From contig JAJZLY010000007.1 of NCBI GenBank assembly GCA_021850485.1, positions 62,001 to 126,000 of the forward strand: a DNA stretch of 64,000 nucleotides, written 5' to 3'. Under the pieces are notes generated by a model that was given only the letters and a program-made list of their open reading frames with translations, was not told the DNA's origin and ran no database searches. Both the position numbers and the translations under genes were made by a program. Below are positions 1 to 8,187 of the stretch, piece after piece (the stretch's first letter is position 1; each line of letters opens with the position of its first letter). Source of the DNA: Bacillota bacterium (GTDB taxonomy: Bacteria > Bacillota > Sulfobacillia > JAJZYS01 > JAJZLH01).

Positions 1-766
1 CTGGCCAAGACTCGAGCAACGCGGCAGCGCTGTCCAACTCAGCAGGCTCGTACAGGCTTGACCCCACGGCCAGGCCGCTGGCGGCTAAGAACGTGTTGGC
101 CAAGGCGCCGCCGAGGAAGACGGTGTTGACCTCCGGCAGCAGTCGACGCAACAGGGGCAGCTTGTCTTTCATCTTGGCGCCGCCGACGGCCAGTCCAAAG
201 GGGCGGCGAGGATCGCTCAGAAGCAGATCCAGAGCCCGCACCTCTGCCGCCACCAGCGGGCCAGCGCAAGCAGGCAGCAGGCGCGTGATAGCGACCGTGG
301 AGGCGTGGGCGCGGTGCAAGGTGCCGAAGGCATCTTGCACGAAGCCGTCGTGGCCAAAGGCCAGGCGAATCGCGAAATCCGGGTCATTGGTCTCCTCGCC
401 GGGATCAAATCGCAAGTTCTCGGCCAACAAGACGGCACCCGGGTCGGCACTCACCGCCTGGCGGTAGGTCGAGTCACCGGGGACCCCAGGGACGAAGGTG
501 ACCGGCTGGCCCAGGTGGCGGCTCACGACCTCTGCGAGTGGCTGAAGGCTGAAGGCACCATGGGGCCGCCCGGCGGGCCGGCCCAGGTGAGAGATCAAGG
601 TGATGCCGACCTTGCGCTCGAGCAGGGCCCGCACGGTCGGGAGGGCCGCCTGGATGCGAAAGTCATCGGCCACCTGGCCATCGGTCAGGGGCACATTGAA
701 GTCCACTCGCACCAATACCCGGCGCATGGCTGCAGGAAGTTGCTCCAGGCTGGGAAGTTGCCTCAC
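1..766 (-). CDS. pgk: Phosphoglycerate kinase, 3' end cut by the window edge
   Basis: Glycolytic kinase moving a phosphoryl group between 1,3-bisphosphoglycerate and ADP in the cytoplasm. About 255 residues are visible of a family length near 390-400, so the C-terminal nucleotide domain is mostly outside. Signatures in order: RVDFNVP at residues 20-26, SHLGRP at 59-64, LAENLRF at 114-120 and GGAKMKDK at 195-202 (the usual form is GGAKVSDK). The GTG start at 766 was chosen because its GTGA overlaps the TGA stop of gap, which implies translational coupling. The internal ATG at 727 would delete the usual leader before the first strand. It is the second gene of a gap-pgk operon. Confidence 0.95.
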   Translation of the reverse strand, partial: MRQLPSLEQLPAAMRRVLVRVDFNVPLTDGQVADDFRIQAALPTVRALLERKVGITLISHLGRPAGRPHGAFSLQPLAEVVSRHLGQPVTFVPGVPGDSTYRQAVSADPGAVLLAENLRFDPGEETNDPDFAIRLAFGHDGFVQDAFGTLHRAHASTVAITRLLPACAGPLVAAEVRALDLLLSDPRRPFGLAVGGAKMKDKLPLLRRLLPEVNTVFLGGALANTFLAASGLAVGSSLYEPAELDSAAALLESWP

Positions 767-1770
767 AGCAGCCCGTCTGCGTGGGCGGCCAGGTCGATCA
801 GACGCTGGGCGTACGCCCACTCGTTGTCGTACCAGGCGAACACCTTGACCATCGTCCCAACGGTCAGGGTCAAGGCCGAGTCGACCACCGCTGAGTGTGG
901 GTTTTGCCGAAAATCGATTGATACCAAGGGTTCGTCCTCCACCGCCAACACGCCGGCCAAGTCATCTGCCGCCGCCGACCGGAAAGCGGCATTGATCTCT
1001 GCGGCGGAGACGGCTTGGCGCAGCTCTGCGGTCAGATCGATGATCGACACCGACGGCGTTGGTACCCGCAGGGAAAGGCCGGTCACCCGTCCGGCCAGCT
1101 CCGGCAACACCCGTGCCACCGCCAAGGCCGCACCGGTGGAGGTCGGGATGATGCTCTCCGGAGCCGCCCGCGCTCTGCGTAGGTCGCGGTGGCTGCCATC
1201 GACCAGGGCCTGGTCGCGGGTGTAGCTGTGCACCGTGGTGAGCAGCGCCCGCTCCACGCCGAAGGTGCGGTCCAACACGGCCAACACCGGTACCAGGGCG
1301 TTGGTGGTGCATGACCCGGCAGAGATCACGTGGTGGCTGGCAGGGGTGAACTGGCTGTGATTGACGCCATAGACCACCATCAGATCATCGTCTTTGGCGG
1401 GCGCCGAAATGATCACCAGTTTGGCACCGGCCGCCAGGTGGCCGGCTGCCTCGGCGCGTTTACGAAACTTCGGCGTGCACTCCAAGACGATAGCCACATC
1501 TTCGCTGCGCCAGGGAATGCGACTGGGATCGAGTTCCGAACTGACCGGCACCCGGACGCCGTCGACGACTAGGGCGTGCTCTTCTGCCAGTACACTTCCC
1601 GGGTAGCGGCCATAGGTGGAATCGTGCGCCAGCAGGTGAGCCATCATGGCTGGCGGCTGGGTGTGATTTACCGCCAGGCGCTGGCGCCACTTGGGGTCTT
1701 GCAGGGCGATGCGCAACGCCCGCCTGCCAATGCTTCCAAAGCCGTTGATGCCGAGCCGATGGCTGACCAC
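763..1770 (-). CDS. gap: Glyceraldehyde-3-phosphate dehydrogenase
   Basis: Oxidises glyceraldehyde-3-phosphate to 1,3-bisphosphoglycerate (glycolysis) or runs the reverse reaction. The Rossmann motif GINGFGSIGR is at the N-terminus, the catalytic cysteine lies in SAGSCTTN near residue 154 (most homologues have SNASCTTN), and the C-terminus has WYDNEWAYAQR. The acidic residue usually found after the second strand (ND, which binds the NAD ribose) is replaced in VNHTQPP, so NADP use is possible (inference). GTG at 1770 is preferred over ATG at 1776 because GGGGAGG at 1778-1784 lies 7 nt before the GTG but only 1 nt before the ATG. A sigma-A-like promoter lies just upstream. It is co-transcribed with pgk. 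Confidence 0.95.
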   Translation of the reverse strand: MVSHRLGINGFGSIGRRALRIALQDPKWRQRLAVNHTQPPAMMAHLLAHDSTYGRYPGSVLAEEHALVVDGVRVPVSSELDPSRIPWRSEDVAIVLECTPKFRKRAEAAGHLAAGAKLVIISAPAKDDDLMVVYGVNHSQFTPASHHVISAGSCTTNALVPVLAVLDRTFGVERALLTTVHSYTRDQALVDGSHRDLRRARAAPESIIPTSTGAALAVARVLPELAGRVTGLSLRVPTPSVSIIDLTAELRQAVSAAEINAAFRSAAADDLAGVLAVEDEPLVSIDFRQNPHSAVVDSALTLTVGTMVKVFAWYDNEWAYAQRLIDLAAHADGLL

Positions 1771-1806
1771 GGGCATGCCTCCCCAGTCTTGCAGGCGGAC
1801 GGCTCT

Positions 1807-1835
1807 ATTATAGCCAAACGCCCACCGCTCAAGTG
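1807..1835 (-). promoter_or_regulatory. Candidate promoter of gap-pgk
   Basis: On the minus strand, TATAAT (1807-1812) lies 17 nt downstream of CACTTG (1830-1835). The expected start site is about 25-30 nt before the gap GTG. The -10 is a perfect consensus and the -35 matches only partly. Confidence 0.55.
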
Positions 1836-1871
1836 CTGGTGGACGAGTGGCCGCAGCGGTATTCGATGGTC

Positions 1872-3293
1872 TTAGATGTCGTAGTACAACTGAAACTCGT
1901 ACGGCGTTGGTCTGAGCCCGACCGGGTGCACCTCGTGGCTCATCTTGTAGTCGATCCAGGCCTCGATCAAGTCGGCGCTGAACACGCCGCCGTGCAAGAG
2001 GAAGGCATGGTCCCGCTTCAACTCGGCCAATGCCTCTGCCAGAGAGCCTGGTACCGAGCGGATCTTCTTGCGGTCCCGGGCGCTCAGGTGGTAGATGTTC
2101 TTGTCGAGCGGGCCCATGCCCAATTTGCGCGGATCGATTTGATTGCGGATGCCATCCAGCCCGGCCATCAGCATGGCGGCGAAGGCCAGGTACGGATTAC
2201 CGGTGGAATCTGGCGTGCGAAATTCAATGCGGCTGCTCTTGGCGGATACGGCCGAAATGGGAATTCGCACCGCTGCCGAGCGGTTGCCTTTGGCGAACAC
2301 CAGATCGGTCGGCGCTTCATACCCAGGCACCAGGCGGCGAAAGGAGTTGGTGGAGGCGTTGCACAGCCCCACCAACGCCGGCGCGTGGCGCAAGATGCCG
2401 CCGATATAGAAGAGGGCGGTGTCACTCATCTGGCCGTAGCCCCTGTCGTCGAAGAAGAGCGGTGTCTTCCCCTTCCACAGGGACTGGTGGGTGTGCATGC
2501 CCGAGCCGTTGTCGCCGAACAATGGCTTGGGCATGAAGGTGGCACTGCGCCCGTTTTCCACGGCCGTGTTCTTGACCACGTACTTGAACGCAAGCACATT
2601 GTCTGCGGTCTTCACCAAGGTGTCATAGGCGAAGCCGATCTCGCTTTGGCCAGCGGTGGCCACCTCGTGGTGATGGCGCTCGACCCGGATCCCGATCGCT
2701 TCCAGGTGGAGCACCATCTCGGAGCGCAGGTCGCTGAGGGCATCCAGTGGCGGCACTGGCGCATAGCCCTCTTTCGCTCTGATCCGGTACCCGGGCCGGC
2801 TGCTGGCGTCGCCGCTGGACCACTGGGATTCCTCGCCGTCCAGGGAGAAGAAACTGGCGTGCGGACTGTTGTCAAAGCGCACATCGTCGAAGACGAAGAA
2901 CTCGAGCTCCGGTCCGAAATACGCCCGGTCGGCAATCCCTGAGGCCTGCAAAAAAGCCTCGGCTCGCTTGGCAACACCGCGTGGGTCCCGGCTGTATGGG
3001 CGCAGGGCCGGATCCAAAACGTCGGCCACCAGCGACAAGGTGGCGTGGCTGTGGAAGGGGTCGATAAAGGCGCTCTGCGGGTCTGGCATCAAGATCATGT
3101 CGGACTCTTCAATCTCCCGAAATCCACGCAACGAGGACCCGTCAAACGGCAGTCCGGCAGTGAAGCTACTGGCATCCAGCTCTCGGGCTGGCAAGGTGAC
3201 ATGGTGCCAGGATCCCGGCAGGTCCGTAAACTTGAGGTCGACAAACTCAATTTTGTCCCGGGCGATTGTCTCCAGTACTTCGGACGCGTTCAC
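1872..3293 (-). CDS. glnA: Glutamine synthetase, type I-beta-like
   Basis: ATP-dependent synthesis of glutamine from glutamate and ammonium; the family forms dodecamers. It has 473 residues, the length of E. coli GlnA rather than the ~444 of Bacillus GlnA. It keeps the N-terminal FDGSS loop, the metal-binding GPELEFF (usually GPEPEFF), HHHEVATAGQ, MPKPLFGDNGSGMH, NRSAAVRIP and a C-terminal DKNIYHLS that corresponds to the tyrosine adenylylation loop of beta-type enzymes. The insertions and ending (EFQLYYDI) also follow the beta type. The ATG overlaps the stop of glnR by 4 nt (ATGA), so glnR-glnA is an operon behind a GlnR box. A beta-type enzyme under a GlnR-type operator is unusual. No glnE is in the window. 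Confidence 0.96.
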   Translation of the reverse strand: MNASEVLETIARDKIEFVDLKFTDLPGSWHHVTLPARELDASSFTAGLPFDGSSLRGFREIEESDMILMPDPQSAFIDPFHSHATLSLVADVLDPALRPYSRDPRGVAKRAEAFLQASGIADRAYFGPELEFFVFDDVRFDNSPHASFFSLDGEESQWSSGDASSRPGYRIRAKEGYAPVPPLDALSDLRSEMVLHLEAIGIRVERHHHEVATAGQSEIGFAYDTLVKTADNVLAFKYVVKNTAVENGRSATFMPKPLFGDNGSGMHTHQSLWKGKTPLFFDDRGYGQMSDTALFYIGGILRHAPALVGLCNASTNSFRRLVPGYEAPTDLVFAKGNRSAAVRIPISAVSAKSSRIEFRTPDSTGNPYLAFAAMLMAGLDGIRNQIDPRKLGMGPLDKNIYHLSARDRKKIRSVPGSLAEALAELKRDHAFLLHGGVFSADLIEAWIDYKMSHEVHPVGLRPTPYEFQLYYDI

Positions 3294-3634
3294 GAATCGT
3301 CCCCCTCGTGTTGATGTTCGGCCACCAGTCGTTCCATCTCCGCCCGATCCAGCACCGGGTACAGGCTTCTCGGCAGCTGGACCTGCGGCCGCTTGCGCTC
3401 CTGCTGGTCCTCAGCCGGATCGCCGCTGAGGCGAAGCCGGGCAGCATCCAGGCCGAGCCCCTGCTGCAGGAGATCGCGGACTTGGACCAACCGTCTGATG
3501 TCCTCCAGACGATATGCTCGCTGTCCGCCACCGGACCGCACAGGCGATACCAATCCATAGGCCTCATAGTGCCGGATCTGCCGGGCGCTGAGCCCAGTCC
3601 GCTCCATCGCTATCCGCATCGGGAACAGCGCCAT
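3290..3634 (-). CDS. glnR: MerR-family nitrogen regulator, GlnR-like
   Basis: 114-residue DNA-binding repressor. The N-terminal winged helix includes TGLSARQIRHYEAYGLVSP and a VRSGGGQRAYRLEDI wing, as in GlnR/TnrA. The charged C-terminal segment would sense feedback-inhibited glutamine synthetase in this family (established for Bacillus; inferred here). The ATG at 3634 is chosen because GGGAGGTGA lies just before it; an earlier in-frame ATG at 3655 has no ribosome site. It is the first gene of glnR-glnA and its promoter carries a perfect GlnR/TnrA box, so autoregulation is likely. Confidence 0.88.
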   Translation of the reverse strand: MALFPMRIAMERTGLSARQIRHYEAYGLVSPVRSGGGQRAYRLEDIRRLVQVRDLLQQGLGLDAARLRLSGDPAEDQQERKRPQVQLPRSLYPVLDRAEMERLVAEHQHEGDDS

Positions 3635-3655
3635 GCTGTCACCTCCCTGGGCCAA

Positions 3656-3684
3656 AGCCTAGGGAGAAGAGCGACCCATGTCAA
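3656..3684 (-). promoter_or_regulatory. Promoter of glnR-glnA
   Basis: On the minus strand, TTGACA (3679-3684) is followed after 17 nt by TAGGCT (3656-3661), about 22 nt before the chosen glnR start. The -35 is a perfect consensus. Confidence 0.65.
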
Positions 3685-3689
3685 TGTTG

Positions 3690-3706
3690 TGTTAGCTTTT
3701 TTAACA
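3690..3706. promoter_or_regulatory. GlnR/TnrA-type operator
   Basis: The 17-nt site is TGTTA, seven bases, TAACA: an exact fit to the TGTNA-N7-TNACA consensus of GlnR/TnrA. It lies 5 nt upstream of the -35 hexamer. A second TGACA half-site lies 11 nt further toward the gene and forms part of the -35 itself. This matches the tandem arrangement in the Bacillus glnRA promoter (one full site and one weaker site over the -35). Confidence 0.82.
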
Positions 3707-3721
3707 TTATCCGCAATATTC

Positions 3722-3747
3722 CTGACATTGCCGTGCGGTGGTGTCAG
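3722..3747. repeat. Inverted repeat between phoU and the glnR promoter
   Basis: CTGACA and TGTCAG are separated by 14 nt. It lies 15 nt after the phoU stop. It may be a weak phoU terminator (no U tract follows) or an additional operator, since the arms resemble GlnR half-sites (TGACA/TGTCA). Confidence 0.4.
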
Positions 3748-3761
3748 ATTTCTGTGATCGC

Positions 3762-4424
3762 TCAGGCGTTGAGGTCGACCCGCTCCCCGGTCACCATGTA
3801 GACGATCCACTCGCCGAAGTTGGTGGCGTGATCCCCAACTCGCTCCAGATACTGGGCCACCAAAAGCAGGTAAGCGCCCTGACGGGTTTTGTCCGGACTC
3901 TCGATCATCTGGGCGAGCAGATCCCGAAACACCTGTGAGTACAGGTGATCCACCTGGTCGTCGAGTCCCATCACCTCTCTGGCCAGAGCCGGATCGCGGC
4001 GTACATAGGCGCTCAGACACTCTCGGATCATCCGCCGGACCACCGCCGCCATCTCCGGGATGTCGATCAAGGGCTTGATCAGGGGCTCAGCATCCAGCCG
4101 GACCACCACCTTGGCGATGTCGACCGCGTGGTCGCCGATCCGCTCAATGTCGGTGACCAGTTTGAGTGCTGTTCCCAGCATCCTGAGGTCTCCGGCCAGC
4201 GGTTGGTGGAGGGCGATCAAGGTGAGGCAGGTCTGTTCGATGGCGATCTCCATGCGGTCCAGTTCGTCGTCGCCGGCGATCACTCGCTGTGCGGCCTCGA
4301 TATCTCCTGTGGCCAGGGCGCGCACGGCCTGATCCAGCGCCTGTTCGACAATCGTGCCCATCTTCAGCACATCTTGCTGCAAGGACTCCAACTGGTCGTG
4401 AAACGGAGACGGTCGCATCGACAT
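3762..4424 (-). CDS. phoU: Phosphate signalling protein PhoU
   Basis: Cytoplasmic three-helix-bundle protein that links the Pst transporter to the PhoR kinase and holds Pho signalling off when phosphate is plentiful (family knowledge). It has 220 residues, normal length, with two tandem bundles. Each carries the metal-binding motif: DIERIGDHAVDIAK in the first half and YLERVGDHATNFGE in the second. It lies 11 nt downstream of pstB on the same strand, so the two are very likely co-transcribed. A GGGGAAGGG ribosome site precedes the ATG. The Pst permease genes it should act with are not in this window. Confidence 0.95.
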   Translation of the reverse strand: MSMRPSPFHDQLESLQQDVLKMGTIVEQALDQAVRALATGDIEAAQRVIAGDDELDRMEIAIEQTCLTLIALHQPLAGDLRMLGTALKLVTDIERIGDHAVDIAKVVVRLDAEPLIKPLIDIPEMAAVVRRMIRECLSAYVRRDPALAREVMGLDDQVDHLYSQVFRDLLAQMIESPDKTRQGAYLLLVAQYLERVGDHATNFGEWIVYMVTGERVDLNA

Positions 4425-4435
4425 GACCCTTCCCC

Positions 4436-5197
4436 CTATCCAAATCGACCGGTTAGATAATCTTCAGTCCGCTTGTCCCTGGGTGCCGTGAACAGGTCAG
4501 AGGTGGTGCCGGCTTCCACCAACTCCCCGGATAGGAAAAAGGCGGCGTGCTGGGAGACGCGCGAGGCTTGTTGCAGGTTATGGGTCACGATCACGATCGT
4601 GTAAGACGTCTTCAACTGGTGGACCAATTCTTCGATGCGGGCCGTGGCAATGGGATCGAGGGCAGAGGCCGGCTCGTCCATCAGCAAGATCTCCGGCCCA
4701 ACCGCCAGTGCCCTGGCGATGCACAGCCGCTGCTGCTGGCCGCCGGACAGGGTGTAGGCCGAGCGGTGCAGCTTGTCCTTCACCTCATCCCAAAGCGCCG
4801 CCTGGCGCAGGCTCTTCTCCACGATGTCAGCCAACTCCGCTGGCTTGCGCTGGCCGTGAATGCGCGGCCCATAGGCGACATTTTCGAAGATGGAACGGGG
4901 AAAGGGGTTGGGCTTTTGAAAGACCATCCCCACCCGTTTGCGCAAAGTGGCCACGTCCATGGCGCCGTATACGTCCACCCCGTCAACCAGCACCTCGCCC
5001 GACATCCGAGCGCCCGGAATCACGTCGTTCATGCGGTTGATGGTGCGCAGAAACGACGACTTGCCACAGCCAGACGGTCCGACCAGCGCTGTGACCAAAC
5101 CGGACATCACCTGCAGGTTGATCCCCTTCAGGGCCTGCACCTGTCCGTAGAACAGGTCCAGGTGGCGGACCTCAATCCGCAGCGTCTGGTCCGCCAA
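4436..5197 (-). CDS. pstB: Phosphate ABC transporter ATP-binding protein PstB
   Basis: ATPase subunit of the high-affinity phosphate importer. Walker A is GPSGCGKS, the Q-loop is in VFQKPNPFP (the PstB-specific form), the signature is LSGGQQQR, Walker B is ILLMDEP, and the H-loop is VTHN. The TTG start at 5197 gives 253 residues, the family length, and has AAAGGGGG 6 nt upstream; an ATG at 5239 is possible but would add 14 residues. It is followed by phoU, and the phoR-like kinase gene lies 87 nt upstream. pstS, pstC and pstA are absent here, so the ATPase must serve a permease encoded elsewhere. Confidence 0.93.
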   Translation of the reverse strand: MADQTLRIEVRHLDLFYGQVQALKGINLQVMSGLVTALVGPSGCGKSSFLRTINRMNDVIPGARMSGEVLVDGVDVYGAMDVATLRKRVGMVFQKPNPFPRSIFENVAYGPRIHGQRKPAELADIVEKSLRQAALWDEVKDKLHRSAYTLSGGQQQRLCIARALAVGPEILLMDEPASALDPIATARIEELVHQLKTSYTIVIVTHNLQQASRVSQHAAFFLSGELVEAGTTSDLFTAPRDKRTEDYLTGRFG

Positions 5198-5284
5198 CGG
5201 ATGGCCCCCTTTGCGACCAGTTTCATCCTCAAGTATCATGATCAACCGCAGAACAGGGCACAAGACAACGGCACGGTCAGTATC

Positions 5285-6592
5285 TTAAGGTTCGGTGAAT
5301 CCGGAGGCGGACCCGCCGTCAGGTGCTTCCTTAGGGGCGCTCGGCAACTTGAGGCGAAAGGTGGTCCCCACGCCCGGTTCGCTGGTGGCCACCAGGCGGG
5401 CCCCGATCGCCTCGGACAGGCGGTGGGCGATGGCGAGCCCCAGTCCGGTCCCGCCAGATGCCCGGCTGCGCGCCCGGTCCACTCGGTAGAAACGGTCAAA
5501 GATGTGCGGCAGGTCCTCTGCCGGAATGCCACGGCCGGTGTCGCTCACCGTCAGTACGACCTGACCCTGATCGACCAGTGCGCCAAGCACCACCTCTCCA
5601 CCCGGAGCTGTGTACTTTTGGGCATTGTCCAAGCAGTTGAGCAAGATCTCTTGCAGAAAAGACGGGTCACTGTGCACCGTCTGGCCGCTCTCTGGGCGGC
5701 AGATGAAGGTAATCTGGCGGCCAGAGAACACCGGCAGCAACGACTCTGCAATCTCTGCGATCAGCTGGTCGACGTCGATCGCCCTGAACTCCGGCGGTCT
5801 CCGCCTCGCCTCTAAGGTAGACAGATCGAGCATGCTGTCGACCATGGCAGCCATCCGCTCTACCTCTCGCATCGCCACTTGCAAAAAGCGCTGGTGCTGG
5901 ACGGTGCTCAAGGAGTCGTCCAACGCCGTCTCCAGGTAGCCGCGAATCGCCGTCAGCGGCGTTCGCAGTTCGTGCGAGAGATTGGCCAGCAGTTCTTGGC
6001 CGGCCTCTTGCAGGTGGTAGATCTCGGTGACGTCCCGGATCACGAGGGCCCAGCCCTGCCCATACGATAAGACCCGCACGGCCAGCTGGCCGCCGTCCGC
6101 TCCCTCCAACTCCACCTGCCGCTCGGTGCCATCGGCCACGGCCAAGGCCCCCTCCACCGGCAGCATGCCGCTCACGGCCAGCAGCGGTAGACCCACCACC
6201 GCCGTCGGCAAGACCCCGAGCAAGGCTGCGGCCCGGGGCGTGATGGCCGTGATCCGTCGGCGCAGATCCACCAGCAAGACACCCACGTCCAACTGGCTGA
6301 GCAATGATGCCTGGGCGTCTGCCTGCGCCCGCCGGTCGGCAAGTTCTGCTTCCAGCAGGTCCAGGGCCGCCGCCGGGTCCGCCTGATCGCCCGCCATCTG
6401 GCGCAGCCGTCGGCTCACCTGAGCCTGATCCCAGGCGGCCTGCTCTCGGCGGCGAGCCTCGCTCGCCAGATAGATGGACGGCGCCGCCGTGCCGACCAGC
6501 ATGCCAATGGCCAGGGCGACCGGTCCAAAGGCGACACCGATCAGCCCTCCGACCACTGCCCCGATCAGCGGCCCCCAACTGAACCGGGTCAA
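5285..6592 (-). CDS. phoR: PhoR-like sensor histidine kinase
   Basis: Membrane kinase of the phosphate two-component system, by context and architecture. It has 435 residues: two hydrophobic segments at about 7-25 and 26-44 joined by almost no outside loop, a linker, a PAS-like domain at about 95-190, the HisKA box NLSHELRTPLTAIRGYLE with phospho-acceptor His207, N-box NCLDNAQKYT, G1 DTGRGIP, F-box FDRFYRVD and G2 GGTGLGLAI. The near absence of an extracytoplasmic loop suggests that it senses inside the cell, as E. coli PhoR does through PhoU/PstB (inference). The ATG overlaps the phoP stop by 4 nt, and pstB-phoU follow. Confidence 0.88.
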   Translation of the reverse strand: MTRFSWGPLIGAVVGGLIGVAFGPVALAIGMLVGTAAPSIYLASEARRREQAAWDQAQVSRRLRQMAGDQADPAAALDLLEAELADRRAQADAQASLLSQLDVGVLLVDLRRRITAITPRAAALLGVLPTAVVGLPLLAVSGMLPVEGALAVADGTERQVELEGADGGQLAVRVLSYGQGWALVIRDVTEIYHLQEAGQELLANLSHELRTPLTAIRGYLETALDDSLSTVQHQRFLQVAMREVERMAAMVDSMLDLSTLEARRRPPEFRAIDVDQLIAEIAESLLPVFSGRQITFICRPESGQTVHSDPSFLQEILLNCLDNAQKYTAPGGEVVLGALVDQGQVVLTVSDTGRGIPAEDLPHIFDRFYRVDRARSRASGGTGLGLAIAHRLSEAIGARLVATSEPGVGTTFRLKLPSAPKEAPDGGSASGFTEP

Positions 6593-7290
6593 CGCTCCTC
6601 CCCGACCAGCCGGTAGCCAGCGCCGCGAACCGTCTCGATCAGCACATCCGATCGCTCGCCGATCTTTTCGCGCAGGTGGTGGATGTGCACGTCCACCGTC
6701 CGGCTGTCGCCAAAAAAGTCATATCCCCACACCTCTTGGAGTAAAAATCGGCGACTGAGGACCCGCCCCGGATGTTCAATCAGACAGCGCAGGAGCGAAA
6801 ACTCGGTCAGCGTTAGGGTGACAGCCTCTCCGGCCACGGTCACCCGCTGCGCCGGCCGGTCCAGCACCAAGGCCCCGATCCGCAACAGCTCGTCGGTGGG
6901 GGCGGTGCGGCGCAATAGGGCCCGCACCCGGGCTACCAGTTCCTTCGGGGAAAAGGGCTTCACCATATAGTCATCGGCGCCGAGGTCGAGTCCGCTCACT
7001 CGGTCCGCCTCGTCACCTTTGGCGGTGAGCATCAGGATCGGCGTCATGGCCTGGCGGCGGATGGCCCGGCACACAGCTAGTCCATCCATCTCCGGCAACA
7101 TCAGGTCCAACACCACCAGGTCTGGCCGCGCACTCTGCCAGGCGGCCAGGGCCTCCAGACCGTCGGCGGCTTCAGCCACCGAAAATCCGGCCCGCGCCAA
7201 ATGAAAGTGGATCAACTCGCGGATCGCACCCTCGTCTTCCACCACCAGCACGACCCGGCCCAAACCTGTGGCCACCTTCTCATCACCCAC
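6589..7290 (-). CDS. phoP: OmpR/PhoB-family response regulator
   Basis: The receiver domain has the acidic pair VVEDE, phospho-acceptor Asp about 62 in VVLDLMLPEMDG, Thr in LMLTAKG and Lys in YMVKPF. The winged-helix domain ends in the typical RTVDVHIHHLREKIG and TVRGAGYRL. About 233 residues from GTG 7290. That start is chosen because GGGGAG lies 8 nt upstream and the codon overlaps the end of the preceding gene; GTG 7275 is an alternative. It is probably the phosphate-starvation regulator because phoR, pstB and phoU follow on the same strand. Confidence 0.9.
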   Translation of the reverse strand: MGDEKVATGLGRVVLVVEDEGAIRELIHFHLARAGFSVAEAADGLEALAAWQSARPDLVVLDLMLPEMDGLAVCRAIRRQAMTPILMLTAKGDEADRVSGLDLGADDYMVKPFSPKELVARVRALLRRTAPTDELLRIGALVLDRPAQRVTVAGEAVTLTLTEFSLLRCLIEHPGRVLSRRFLLQEVWGYDFFGDSRTVDVHIHHLREKIGERSDVLIETVRGAGYRLVGEER

Positions 7291-8134
7291 TGACCCGGCT
7301 CCCCCGATCGTCCACTGGCACCACGCGTCGCACAACCGCCACCACGGTCAGCACCTTGAGGGCGGTCATCTGCTCCACGATGGTCTCGACCCGCCGGCGC
7401 ACCGCCTCGAGCAGAGTCGGGATGTGGCTGCCAAACACCACTGACAATTCCAGCGTGATCCGGACGCCTGGCTGCCAGCTCTCCACGCCTGCCCTGCGGA
7501 TGCCAGCCACGCCGCTGACTCCAGCGGCCGCCCGGCTGGCGATGTCGGCGATCACTGTGTCGTCCACCGTGAAGCGGCCCAGGTAGCTCCACGTCGGGCG
7601 CACCACAGACTTCTCGATCACCATCTGATCTTTGCCATGGGGCGCCTTGTTGTTGCGCATGATGAAGTGCAGCGGATCGACCAGGTAGCCGGAAAATGTC
7701 TTGCGGACTTCGACTGTTGGTGCCGGAATGACGTGGCGCCCGTGCTGAGTCCGCATCTGGCGGGCAAGCCGGATCTGAGCTGGGTTGGCCAGTTGCTCGA
7801 TGCGAATCCACTCAATTGGCTCCGGGAGTTCCAACACCGCACAGATGCGACTGACCATCGAGCGCGATGTGCCCAAGACCAGCAGGTGACTGATGTGGTG
7901 GCGGCTGATCGTCTCGCGCACTTCTCTGGCATGTCCGCTGTCGGTGAAAATCGCTCGCCGGATGGCTTGAATCTTCGAGGCAGCCCGTTTGGCGGACTGC
8001 CCGGCCAAGATCTTGCCTTCCTTAATCAACAGACCGTCGTCGACGATCGCCTCGTAGCCGCGCTCGATCGCCACCAGGCTCGCCCGATGGCTTTTGCCGG
8101 TACCGCTGGCCCCGATCAACCCAAGAACCTGCAT
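7283..8134 (-). CDS. P-loop ATPase fused to an Asp23/Gls24-like domain
   Basis: 283 residues in two parts. Residues 1-180 carry a P-loop (GASGTGKS, 8-15), an IVDDGLLIK segment and a positively charged middle. Residues from about 190 to 275 resemble the Asp23/Gls24 (DUF322) envelope-stress fold: IADIASRAAAGVSGVAGI, then RITLELSVVFG and a VEQMTALKV helix. Similar unnamed proteins occur in Clostridia (from memory). The function is unknown; nucleotide-dependent envelope or stress signalling is a guess. Its TGA overlaps the GTG of phoP by 8 nt, so it is the first gene of, or reads into, the phosphate operon. No membrane segment is seen. Confidence 0.7.
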   Translation of the reverse strand: MQVLGLIGASGTGKSHRASLVAIERGYEAIVDDGLLIKEGKILAGQSAKRAASKIQAIRRAIFTDSGHAREVRETISRHHISHLLVLGTSRSMVSRICAVLELPEPIEWIRIEQLANPAQIRLARQMRTQHGRHVIPAPTVEVRKTFSGYLVDPLHFIMRNNKAPHGKDQMVIEKSVVRPTWSYLGRFTVDDTVIADIASRAAAGVSGVAGIRRAGVESWQPGVRITLELSVVFGSHIPTLLEAVRRRVETIVEQMTALKVLTVVAVVRRVVPVDDRGSRVSG

Positions 8135-8187
8135 CGTTCAGACTCCCCCACGTCTTCCATTGTGGCAGGCTGCAGGCCCCTGGCAAG

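Noticed and set aside
1833-2942. Long open frame on the plus strand opposite glnA
   Set aside because: It is the antisense shadow of a highly conserved gene in GC-rich DNA, has no ribosome site and gives a low-complexity His/Gly/Val-rich product.
4547-5815. Open frame of about 420 codons on the plus strand opposite pstB and phoR
   Set aside because: Antisense shadow crossing two well-supported genes and their spacer; no family match.
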